This document shows, in pieces, positions 10,081 to 28,700 of a DNA stretch of 64,000 bases. The stretch's first letter is position 1; every line of letters begins with the position of its first letter. The notes under the pieces are model-generated. The model had not been told where the DNA came from. It did not search any database and saw only the letters and a program-made list of their open reading frames with translations. Source of the stretch: Tillus elongatus (Eukaryota > Arthropoda > Insecta > Coleoptera > Cleridae); contig OZ023269.1 in the NCBI GenBank assembly GCA_964006375.1, forward strand, positions 59,577,468 through 59,641,467. The letters are read 5' to 3'. The translations under genes were made by a program, and so were the position numbers.

Positions 10081-10399
10081 GAACGCGTTACAGTCGATAT
10101 ATCCAGACCTCAATGCGGCCTCAGTCATCCGAAGTTTATGCGCCGCACGCGGTGCACGTAGGTTGATGCAGTGGACCAGCCCGTCCGTCCCCGCTTTCAT
10201 CGTTTCGCATGCCGCAGGACCCGCCTGGGCGACCTCAACCCGCTATAATCCTTACCCTTCCACCGATCTTGCGACGTTTTCTTGAAACTATATTTTATTG
10301 AATGTTTTAATAACAAAAATAAATTAAATTAAATACAGATGGTACGGATCTATTCCCCTGTTAACTAATTAGATTATCTAATGGCAATTACGTCACTTC
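10081..10399. other. Right edge of the GC-rich island
   Basis: The GC-rich sequence ends near 10285 and passes into an A-rich stretch (10310-10340) with AATAAA at about 10317. This could be a retroelement 3' end. No coding region is recognised. Confidence 0.3.
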
Positions 10400-11045
10400 G
10401 TGACATCACGAAGAAATCAAGCTGAGTTATATCTGGTGAACGCGCGGACCAGAGTGTTTCCGAATACGTGCTGATTTTACCTTATCTGGAAATTTGCTTG
10501 AAAGATATTCCCGAACGACTCTGGAATTATGTGCAGGTGCCCTATCCTGTTGTATTCAACAGTTCGAACTCTCTCCAGAGGCATGTTATCGAGAGCATCC
10601 TCGAAATCGCTTTGTAGCAAATGTAGGTAGGTAACGCCCTGATATTAAAATATGGTCGTAAAAAAACGATCCTGCAATCGTTGTACCGAAAATACCAGCC
10701 CACATATTGAAAGCAAAATGGTGTTGATGCCTCGACGTTTTATTTGAGCGTTGATTGGTTTCAGACCAATAATGAACATTTATTCTATTTAAAACACCAT
10801 TAATCATAATCATGCTTTCATCAGACCACTCACAGAATGAGCGACGTCGGTCTAAATCGCCTGGTCTGGGTCCTCGACAAATTCGGTATTTGTACAATAA
10901 AATGTGCGGTTGATTTTTATATACCAACGTTTCGTTCAATTCGCCGGACTGATACACCGGGATCGTCAGTAACTGCTAACAAAATATTATGTACTGAATC
11001 CTCATTGCTGGACTTTTGCCGGGAAACTACAGGTATTTTTATCAA
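10400..11045 (-). pseudogene. Mariner-like transposase remnant
   Basis: On the minus strand the order of a Tc1/mariner transposase can be followed through several frames. A helix-turn-helix part (DDPGVSVRRIERNV, about 10925-10975) comes first, then the catalytic-core start CEWSDESM (about 10826-10846), then WAGIFG and FYDHILISG, then a segment corresponding to the second catalytic block in a shifted frame at about 10440-10560. The longest open piece is 10586-10957. At least two frameshifts and loss of the C-terminal third make it non-functional. It belongs to the same broad group as the element at 11819-14112, but the two are too diverged to be one family. Confidence 0.7.
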
Positions 11046-11818
<773 letters not shown>

Positions 11819-12290
11819 AGGGTTACAACTAATTAATTGCTCACTATTGGCATCTCAGTAACGGTAAGAGATACAGAGTTGGTTAAATTACCAAAAAGTT
11901 GCGTAAATTTTAGCTGATCTAATATCTCAAAACAAATATTGAATATGTCGATTCGTTCCTGCAATATCCTGAAAAAACTGAAAAACTCAATTTTCAAAAT
12001 TTAACAATAAATCCCTTATTATCAAAAATGGACTCCTGATTTTTACTATGTGAGCATAATTTGATATAAGCAATCAACTGGCGGCATTAGAATTGACGTA
12101 TCTGCTCAAATTTTTGCGCAGCGATAGTCAACTTTTTTTCTCTTATGGTCGCCATATTGGATTTTTAATTTTTGAGATGGCAAAAAAAAATCACCTTTCA
12201 AATGGTATAACAGACTTCATATTTTTGTTCCTAAACATTGCACAAATAAATAAAAAGCTAATTATGGTCGCAAATATCAAGTAGGTATGT
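11819..12290 (+). repeat. Left TIR of mariner-type element
   Basis: This arm matches 13640-14112 in inverted orientation nearly along its full length, from the GGGTTACAAC end to the inner TATTTGCGACCATAATTAG block. Differences are scattered substitutions and 1-2 base indels. Confidence 0.9.
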
Positions 12291-12420
12291 GTCATTGTTT
12301 TGTAATTTGTTATTACGATTTATTTGAACTGCCAGTTTGAAATCATCTACTTGATTTATGCATTAAAGACATTTTATTTCAAGACTTGTGTTAAATTTGT
12401 TCTAAAATTTTATTTCCAAA

Positions 12421-13473
12421 ATGGTTCGCTTTACTGTGGAAGAGAGAAGAAATATATATGAAACATACATCCGAAGTTTTAAAAATTCGACCCGTGCTGC
12501 CCAGTTAAACCAAGAAAAATATCCAGAACGTGTGGAGCTAGTCGGCATATCTTCGCCAGAATAGCAAGAGTGATAAATGAAACTGGTACTTTGATGAGAA
12601 AGCGTGTTCCCTACAATGTGGAACCCAGTGCTAACGAAATCAATGCTCTTGCTCAAGTCAATCTAAATTCCAACTTATCCACAACACATATTGCGAGAGA
12701 ATGTGGAATAAGCCAGCAGCTAGTGTCAAAGATTCTGAAAAAACATAAATACCATCCTTATAAATACCCCATAGTGCAAGTACTTAATGAGTCAGATCAC
12801 GAACGCCGGTTGCAGTTTTGCCAATGGTTTGCTAGGAAGTTACAAATACACAATGCTTTCACAGCTAACATATTGTGGTCGGATGAGAGTACATTTACAA
12901 ATAACGGTTTGTTTAATAGGCAGAATCGTCGTTACTGGAGTACAGAGAATTCTCATCTTTTATATGAGTCACGACACCAAAATAGGGTGAGTGTAAATGT
13001 TTGGTGTGGCCTTTTAGATGATACAGTTATATGACCATTTTTCATAGGCAATAGGTTGAATGGCGATGGATACCTTTATCTGTTAACTAATGACCTTGTG
13101 GATTTTTTATAACCTCCCTTTGCAACAAAGAGTCAACATATGCTTTCAGCAAGACGGTGCACGTGCACACAATTGCCGAGCCGTAAAAGCTTATCTAGAA
13201 CAGACGTTTGAAGATAGATGGATAGGCAATAATGGACCCGCTCGCATGCCGACAAGATCCCCAGCATCCCTAATGGACTATTTCTTCTGGGGATATGTCA
13301 AAAATTTAGTTTACCTTGAGCATTTTAACAACGAAGAAAAGTTAAAGAATATTTTAATAGATAAAATTCGCTCCATATCTCCTGCTATGATAAGATCAGC
13401 AACACAAGGTATACGCGAAAGGGTTCGACAATGCATAAATAACAATGGAAGACATTTTGAACATCTTCATTAA
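12421..13473 (+). pseudogene. Mariner-type transposase, broken
   Basis: The ATG at 12421 starts an N-terminal helix-turn-helix region (FTVEERRNIYETY) like the DUF4817 head of many insect mariner-like transposases. A frameshift at about 12540 moves the reading to 12570-13034, which holds a second HTH (THIARECGISQQLVSKIL) and the first catalytic aspartate in LWSDEST. A TGA at about 13032-13034 and another frameshift near 13105 break the core. The frame at 13090-13473 holds the second aspartate in FQQDGARAHN and ends with YFFWGYVKNLVY. The usual third acidic residue in RSPD is Ala here (RSPASLMD), with the loop one residue shorter. The enzyme would cut and paste the element by its TIRs; this copy cannot. 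Four lesions are visible in all. Confidence 0.88.
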
Positions 13474-13639
13474 CATTACATACATTTATTATTTGTAGGA
13501 AGGATTTGTTATGTATTAGTTTGTTTATTCACTAGTTGTAAGTTTCGTTAGTATATATGGTTAATATGATTTTATTCTGTTAATTAAAATCTTGTGTGCT
13601 GACATGTTGACAAATAACGAATGTTGATAATAAAATAAT

Positions 13640-14340
<701 letters not shown>

Positions 14341-14578
14341 CCGAGATCATGTGTTGAATAATTATTATATTTAAGTGAGTTATCGTCTGTGAAGCATGTC
14401 CCACCTTCTTATGTAAAATCGATGAAAATCGGTTTGAAGAAACTTGTTTCCAAAAATTATTATAATATATGTAAAAATAGCAATTTAATTTTTACTTTAA
14501 ATCTGTGTAGCCTCTCGTTTGGGTTGGTTACGATAGCATCAGTAGGTGCAGTCATTAATGCACTGTCAAATTCTTTGA

Positions 14579-14579
<1 letters not shown>

Positions 14580-14669
<90 letters not shown>
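14580..14669. repeat. (TA)n microsatellite
   Basis: About 90 bp of perfect TA repeat. No family X flank is recognisable. Confidence 0.95.
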
Positions 14670-14672
<3 letters not shown>

Positions 14673-17434
14673 TACTAACAGCTTTGCAAAATAAATCTAC
14701 AACAAAAGCACACATTGAATCTTCTTCAACCAGCTTTAGAATTTCGAACCTTTTTATATTCTTGCGAACCTGGGATGCTGCATACTACTAACTCCCACTT
14801 TTAAAAAAGGATCAATTAATAAGCAGGGTGACTTTTTATTGACGAACGCGTAGACCAATCAGAACGGTTTTGACGGTATTATGTTCAGATAATCCTGGGG
14901 TGGCACAATTAAGTTGTTTCTGCAACCGGTTTATTACCTTTCACTAAATAACGAAAATTAATATTGAAAAGTCACAATTTTGTAATTTAACCCGACAGTG
15001 GCATGTCCTTACCAAATAGTTAGTGTTCAGAGTATGCAACAAACAAAAATACAAAACTCGTTCTTAACTGAATAATTTAATAATTGTGCTATTTATAAAA
15101 TGCAACCAACAAAAATGATTAGAACCTGCGATTTTTAGTGAATAGAGGACCTAACGTCGGTTTACTTTTTTGCAACGCAAAATAAATCTATAATTTTCTG
15201 TAAATGTGTTAAACACGAATAGCCTGCAAAACTATATTCAACACCTTAATGAATAATAGGTCACAATTGAGGAATTCACTATAATCAAATAAGAACTAAA
15301 CTATAAATGAAAAATTAATGGCTTAAAGAATTGGGTTAAGAAGTAAGAAACGGGTTGATAATTTCATATTACATATTTTCTAGTTAGTGTATAAAATTAT
15401 ATTCGAGGTAAAGCTATTGGTATATTTAAAATCAATACAATTAGTTCCCGTTTAGCGCTTGTTTGAAGATGGTTTAACTTTCTTTAAGTGATCATTGATT
15501 TGATACAACAGTTTTAAAGAAGAGTTACCTAGTAGGGTCAAACAAGGCAGATACCATATAAATACAATTGGCCCTGAAAACATCTGGGGTCTATTGACAT
15601 TCCTTCATTCCTCCCTTTAAAATGAGTCACACTATATTCAGCTATAAGCAAGGACAGTAAGTTAACCAGAATCTACCATTGTCTATTCTTGACTAAACAT
15701 GGAGTAGGTTTCACCAAGGGAAATAATAATTACTTATCGTTCTGAAGTACTAATATGTGTTTAACAAGCACTGTAAAATATTTAAAAAAATAATGGTACT
15801 GTCTGTAAATTTAAATGAAGAGTTATCATTGTTTAGTTTATTTATAGAAGATAAAATAAAGAGACTAAAAGAAAATTACAGAAAAACAAAATAAATACGG
15901 ACAACGGTTCCATTGCCATGATATGCAGATGATATACGGCAAACAGAAATAAAAATTAACTCTTTTAAATAAAATATTTATTTCATTGCTTACTATTAAT
16001 GCCTTGCAAACTTCTATATCCGTGTTCAACTGAATTTTTATTATATTTGTTCATTTTGCGACAGTGGCATTATTATTATCAGTAACTTCTGTAATAATCC
16101 AATCGCAGCGCTTGCAGACGTTTGGTTATATATAATCATACGTAATATAATTATAACTTTAAAAAAATTCCAGGCTTAGGTATAAACAATAGTGTATCGA
16201 AATACTTATGTTTTCTTGAAACTATTTCATAAAATATAGTAATGTAAAGTTGCCTTTTAAGATGATTAGATACCAGTTGTCTTTAAAATATATGTATTTA
16301 TTATTTTACATCTGTCGCAGTTTTCCTGGACATATAGTGTAAATTTTCCAATTAGTGTGTACTTTTTTACATTAAATAAAATAATAAATTATATATCCTG
16401 CGGTATTTATGTCAACAAAAAGGCATATAACTGTCCCAACCCCTAAAGTAAAATTAAAATTAACACCAATAAGACCACTTATCTTAACATTGCAGTATGA
16501 TAATTTTTTAGTGATAAATACTTAGTTTGGGTATGCAAGTTTTCGTTCAAATAGTTATGCCGGTTCATATCAAATAAAACAATAACTGATTATCGGGTGC
16601 ATTTTAATTATAAATATTTAACTATATAACAAATACACCTTTCATAATGCACCACTTTGTAACAAATAATCATTTGGTCTCATAGGTACACGGTTTTGAT
16701 TAACCTTGGTGTTTTACCCACGATGCAATTTTTAGGGCCACAAGCCTTTAAACTAAAAGGCTAACACCCCGACCAAAAAACTTTCTTTAGGAAAAAGCAC
16801 TCTAAAATTAACTTGATCATACAGAGTGTATCTTCAATATTATGACATTTTTACTAAGTTTTAACTAAGAGATTTCACCCGGTAATATTAATGCAATAAT
16901 TGACATTTTATGCTTCTACATTAAACTCTTTTCTACAAGTTACTTTATGCAACACAATTCTTTATTAGGTTTATTTTCTTTTTAGTGGCCATAAGATTTT
17001 ATTACAAAAAATCACCCCATTTGCTGAAAATACCATTAAAACTCCTCAAATGTTTAGTAAAATCTAAAAATGCATTACCTATATATTGTTCTATTTAAAA
17101 TAATGAATTTGATAGCAAATATCAGCTAGATAGAAAGTTGCATGTCAATGGAAGAATTTTAATGAGTGGGTAATCAGGAATAACGCATAAGTGCCAACTT
17201 GTGGAAATAATTCAAGTGGGCCTTTTTCCTGATGAATATTCAATGCGCCAATGTAATACATTGTGTGCTTTCAACATCAGATGTCAAATATTACGCCTTT
17301 TGAGCGATTTAAGTGTGATGAAATGTATATTGTCCGATGCAAAAACTTTTTTGTAAGATAAGTAATGACACAACTATTTTATATAATATAAACTTAGCAT
17401 TTCATATAGAAACATCTTAAAACTTCTGATTACC
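14670..17434. other. Long AT-rich spacer without features
   Basis: Neither strand shows an ORF with protein-like composition, a recognisable repeat or an RNA gene. Stop codons are dense in all frames. If a host intron or intergenic segment exists in this window, this is a good candidate. Confidence 0.6.
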
Positions 17435-18013
<579 letters not shown>

Positions 18014-18956
18014 TCTTTTAAATATTTATCAAAATCAATATACTTTCACTAACTCTGTAAGTTTGATTGTTTCTAACTCCTTAATTAGCCAAGATATAGA
18101 CTGTTTAAAAACTCACTTCGTCTCTTAGAAATTATAAAAAATTTGTTTTTAAAATTGTCAAGTTTAGAAATGTCAAATATAAACTAAGATGAGCCTGAAA
18201 TTTCAATATGTAAAATTTAAGAGAAGCAGTAGATAATATTATATGGAATATTCGATTAAAAAAATGAAATAGCAACTTTTAGCTTAATCCGAAGTAGCAT
18301 GTTTATACTTTCAATGAATAATCACCTTCAAAGAAAATGTTTACTTTTTTAATAACTTTTTAAGAGATAGCGCTCCACTAGTCTTTTTTCTTGGATACCC
18401 AGCATTTATATATAGTTAGTGTCCAGTAAGCGGCGTTAGTAGTTAAATGTAATAAGATAATAATTGCTTGATTAACACTTAGGAGAACCCAATTCACCAC
18501 AACATATTTTTCTGACCTGACGTCGTTTGCTAAGAGTCATCCGTGGGATGGATAAACAAGTGGTTAGTTTATTAATCACCCTGATGACACAAACTTTGTT
18601 CGAAACGATCTTCAGGTAAGGTCAGGTAATAAGATAATAACAGCTTTATGAATAAGTACACTTTGGGGAACCCAATGCCCCATGCCTTGGATGGAGCTAA
18701 CGTGAAAGGGAAATTATAAGTATTGATGTAACACCACAGCATAGTAAACACCATAATATCTGAAAGCTAATTTGTAAACATATTTTAGTGTAGAAACATT
18801 AAAAAGAAAATACCTCATATTATACAAATCGCCAATTGTCCTCATAATACACAAAAGACATAAAAATAAGAATCTTTTGAGGACTGTCCCCGTAAACACC
18901 AAGTGTCCCTATAAAGTACGATAGCTATGTGAAACTGTCTCCAAACCTGCCATTTA
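18014..18956. other. AT-rich spacer with weak duplication
   Basis: A stretch beginning TAATAAGATAATAA recurs at about 18449 and 18626, each followed some 35 bases later by GAACCCAAT, a diverged direct duplication about 177 bp apart. No gene is recognised. Confidence 0.5.
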
Positions 18957-19416
<460 letters not shown>

Positions 19417-20577
19417 ACTTTTTAAACTTTCGAGGGTAATTAGTAATTACAGAAGTTTCTATTTCTGGCAATCTCTTTTTTACAACAGGAAGTTCAAACT
19501 ACTTTCCGCTAGGTCTAAGAGCAAAAGTACATCTGTCTGTAAACTGTAGAATACGATGTTTATATCTCAATGAATGTGGACACTACAGATGTAACATTCA
19601 GGCAGAAGAATCGACGGATGGACAGCCAATGCCTCGTTGAAAGGTTGTTTTCTAAATGGAAAACAAACAAAAAACTCAGCTTTTAGTTTGCATTTTTTTT
19701 CTCCCTCGGGGAAGTGTAGTTTGCATTACTTTGTACAATAAATCAGATTCGTATTTCTTTACAATTCAATTAACAAACATAAACAGCAGGGCTCAGGCCC
19801 AAGGCTCCCGGGTTCAACTCTCAGTCGAAACGTCAAATTATTTTTCACTACATACTGTAAATTCACATTAGCCGAGGTTGTGGTATTGTGGTTGAGCAAG
19901 TTGAACATCTGCACGTTCTGCCCTTAAGTGCGAGCGTTAATCTGTCAGTCCCATGTACCATGCGATGTTGGGCACCTTAAAAATTTCAGCACAGAATAGC
20001 AGATGTTTGATGAAATTAAAATTTTTCTAACAAGAAACCCTAAAACGTTATATTACTAGAGTTTCAACGAAAAAATGTCCATTTTCACCAAATCATTCCG
20101 CATTCATCCCCTACCCCAGAAAGCGATTTTACCCAAAAACAATCCTTACAGTTCGTTTGTCGGGTGCTAACGGTGTACCAAATTTGAGGACGATATCTCA
20201 ATTCGGTCTAAAGTTATCGTGGCTACAGACATACAGCCCGACAGACACAAAAATTTACGCTTCCCAAAATCATGTTTTCTATATGTTTTGACACCTTTTA
20301 CGACGTTTAAGCAAAAAAAGTTGAATTTTTTGTCGCAGACACCGTACTTCCACAAGTATTGACGATGTGAAAAAACAACTAATAAATATTTGTTTTCAAT
20401 TATGTTGGTGAAATTCACGTTCTGTTACCATGTACTTTCAACTGGTAAATTTTTAAAATTTAACTATGTATGTCTGGGTTTTGTTTTCAAAACTTGGGCA
20501 TTCCTTTTATTATTTAAATACACATCTTATAGGTACGTCTAAAAACATATTATTATTATAAAAAAGCCTGGACTCAG
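19417..20577. other. AT-rich spacer with a shared 120-bp motif
   Basis: At 19865-19985 the text GGTTGTGGTATTGTGGTTGAG and, some 70 bases later, ATGCGATGTTGGGCACCTTA matches part of the palindrome arms at 37360-37480. It is thus a dispersed repeat of unknown class. The rest shows no recognised gene. Confidence 0.45.
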
Positions 20578-21138
<561 letters not shown>

Positions 21139-21139
21139 T

Positions 21140-22330
21140 CTGGACGCAGCAAGTGCGTTATGGTAGTGAATTTTCATAAAAATGTTTTTTATAACAAATA
21201 TGTCTTTTTTTAAAACAAAAAGCAACAAATTTGGTTACCAGTATAACCTCTATAGTGGGAACAATGTACCACATTTTATCAAAATAACTTTGTTGTTGGA
21301 AAAAGAGCAAATATTTTTCGAAAACTAACTTAAAATATCCCCGAAAAACTGGCCCGATTTTCCTGGCCAACGAACTTCCTTAAGGTATTCAGCCACCTAC
21401 CAAGATATATTTATTTACAAAAAGCTTTTCGACAAAACTTACAAAAAAAATTGTAAACAACATTTTTGCGAAAATCCAAAAACATTTTTTTACAATAACT
21501 TATTAAACATTAGGTACTAATTACCAAAATTTTACAAAAATTTCACAAACAATGATTTCTACATAAACAAATAAAGTTCGCTACCATAACGCACTTGCTG
21601 CGTCCAGAATTTTTTTCTTACAAACATGCATTATATTTCGATGGAAAATGCAAAAATGCAATAACATAAGGCGTGTTTGATTAAAAAAAAAATTGTATCA
21701 CCAACGACTTATGGGCCAGCCTGTGATTGTGGAAATATTTTTTTAAGATGTAGATTAAGACACCCTATAATTAATATATACAAATTTTTTTCATATCTTG
21801 TATAATAACGGGTATATTGAGCTTTATTGATTTTTTACGAAAATTCGACAAAAATTATACACCTACCATTAAACGATAAACTCTATAGCTACGGCTACTG
21901 ACAAGCATCAGAGAAAGGGTCTATTTGAAATGAATTTTGATTTTGAAAATGAAGGACAATGACGGTTGAAATTAAGACTTCAGGGTTTGTAAAACATCCT
22001 TCTTGAGACATTTTATTTCCATAGCCCGTATTAGATTCAAGTTCTTTGCCTAAATGTTGCCAATTTTGACATTTTAAATCGCAACTTTGACGTTTTGAGG
22101 AAAACCCAAATTAATTTTTCTTTAATTGCCTATAATTTTTTTGTCTTCTGAGCTAAAGGGCTAAATTTTGGTGGGTAACTTAGGTATAAGAACGTAAACC
22201 CGTGTTTGAAATTTTTTCAAAATTCAAAAGTCGGGATCTCCTCATTAGTGAATTTTTTTTAAGTGTGTGTGTGTGTTTGGTTTACTGGCTGTGGCTTTGA
22301 TTTTTTTTTTTTAAGAAAATTCACTAAAAG
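21140..22330 (-). mobile_element. Family X element, long form
   Basis: From 21140 to about 21610 a module is bounded by inverted copies of GGACGCAGCAAGTGCGTTATGG. From 21611 to about 22200 comes the long-form body (CACCCTATAATTAATATA, then CAAAAATTATACACC, then TTTTGAGGAAAACCCAAATT). The copy ends with GGGATCTCCTCATTAGTGAAT and a loop holding (TG)n before AAAATTCACTAAAAG. The (TA)n position is deleted here, but (TG)n lies in the terminal hairpin loop. Confidence 0.75.
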
Positions 22331-24544
<2,214 letters not shown>

Positions 24545-24636
24545 ATAAAAGCTAAAAACAATAGTGCCAACATTTGTATAAAGTGTGTACATAAAAATAT
24601 ATAATTGTATAATTAATTAATGTAGATGTATGTATG

Positions 24637-27282
<2,646 letters not shown>

Positions 27283-27388
27283 AACGCCCACATATCTTGA
27301 TAGCATGTTTAATTATCATATGTCAACAACAACTGGGTTTTGTTTTATCTATACAAAACATTAAACAAACCTTATCTATAGTCTCTGT

Positions 27389-27390
<2 letters not shown>

Positions 27391-27482
<92 letters not shown>
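27391..27482. repeat. (TA)n microsatellite
   Basis: About 92 bp of perfect TA just outside the candidate element. Confidence 0.95.
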
Positions 27483-27485
<3 letters not shown>

Positions 27486-27968
27486 AATTACCCCCAAAAT
27501 ACCAAAAAACCCTTTAACTTTACCTACTGCACAAATAATATAAAATACAATGAACAATAAAAATCGTAAATATTGAGAAAATATATCGTTCCGGTCGTCC
27601 CAGCACTGAGTATTAACGCAGCTTACAGCTTACACATACACAGCGATTGAGAGAACTAAGAGACACCTACCTTGAAAGCTCTTTTCACCTGCCCATCAGG
27701 TTTTTCTGGGTTACCTTCGCCGTGCGATCGTGTAGGGCCCTACGTTGAGGAAAAGGGTTATTATAGCCATGAACCGGAATCTTGTGAGACAAATAAAAAG
27801 CGATTGTTCGTTTAACCTCATTTATTAAATATAAGGCAAGCCCTAAACAATTCACAAAGTTAACATCATGAGCTCAAACCCTTTGGCGCCACATCCTGCC
27901 AGCTGATTTTTAACCTAGACCCCATTCCTAACAGATGTGTCATGTTGTCGACCTGCCCGCTACACTCG
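27483..27968. other. Spacer of unknown origin
   Basis: Moderate GC with AATAAA-like motifs on the minus strand near 27825. No ORF or repeat assignment is possible. Confidence 0.4.
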
Positions 27969-28341
27969 GAGGTGAATAGATATGTGTAACACTGCGCTGC
28001 GCCGCGTAATTTCGCCAACTCAGTTCACTGCGCCGGATGTATTAAATCACTTCTTCAAAATATGTTGGCGCACAGCGCAGGACCGGGGTATTCAAAAGGT
28101 GTTAAGGTGTTGTGGCACTTTAAAAAATATGCATTATATAAATATAACAATTCATTAAAAATATATTAGCTACTTTTTTTAAAGTATTATCTATTTAATT
28201 TTACTGAATAATCGATCATTACTAATCACGGTCGTAACATGGATTATAGTATGTTTCATGTAAGATGGGTAGTATGACAGTTCTGATTGTCAACGGGAAT
28301 TATACTATATTCAATGTCATGATACAAATAACGAGAGATAT

Positions 28342-28561
28342 TGTTATGTTTAGTATTATATATATTTATTGTATCTTCTGTCATATGTACATAGTAACAC
28401 ATTAATTTAAGGATTTATAAGAATATCAGGTTCTTGTTGGAGTGCCCGCTCACAAGCCCCGCGTGGCATCTGTTCGCTGTCATTCCATCTGTCTACATGT
28501 CAGACAGCCAGATGACAGACGGACCAGAATGCAGAACCATAGAGCACAACTCATCATAACA
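28342..28561 (-). repeat. 3' LTR of mag-like element
   Basis: Starts TGTTATG and ends CATAACA, 220 bp. It differs from the partner LTR at two bases (about 28387 and 28434). Confidence 0.95.
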
Positions 28562-28575
28562 TCTTCCCTTTATAT
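28562..28575 (-). other. Polypurine tract
   Basis: Read on the minus strand, AAAGGGAAGA lies directly against the 3' LTR, the place for second-strand priming. Confidence 0.7.
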
Positions 28576-28700
28576 ATTAAAATTAAAATAAACAATAATT
28601 CTACATACAACTTAAAAATTTAACTTGACAATAAAAATAAAATTATCAATAAAAAAATAAAAATCAACACATTAATTCTTTATAAATTATAAATGATTAT

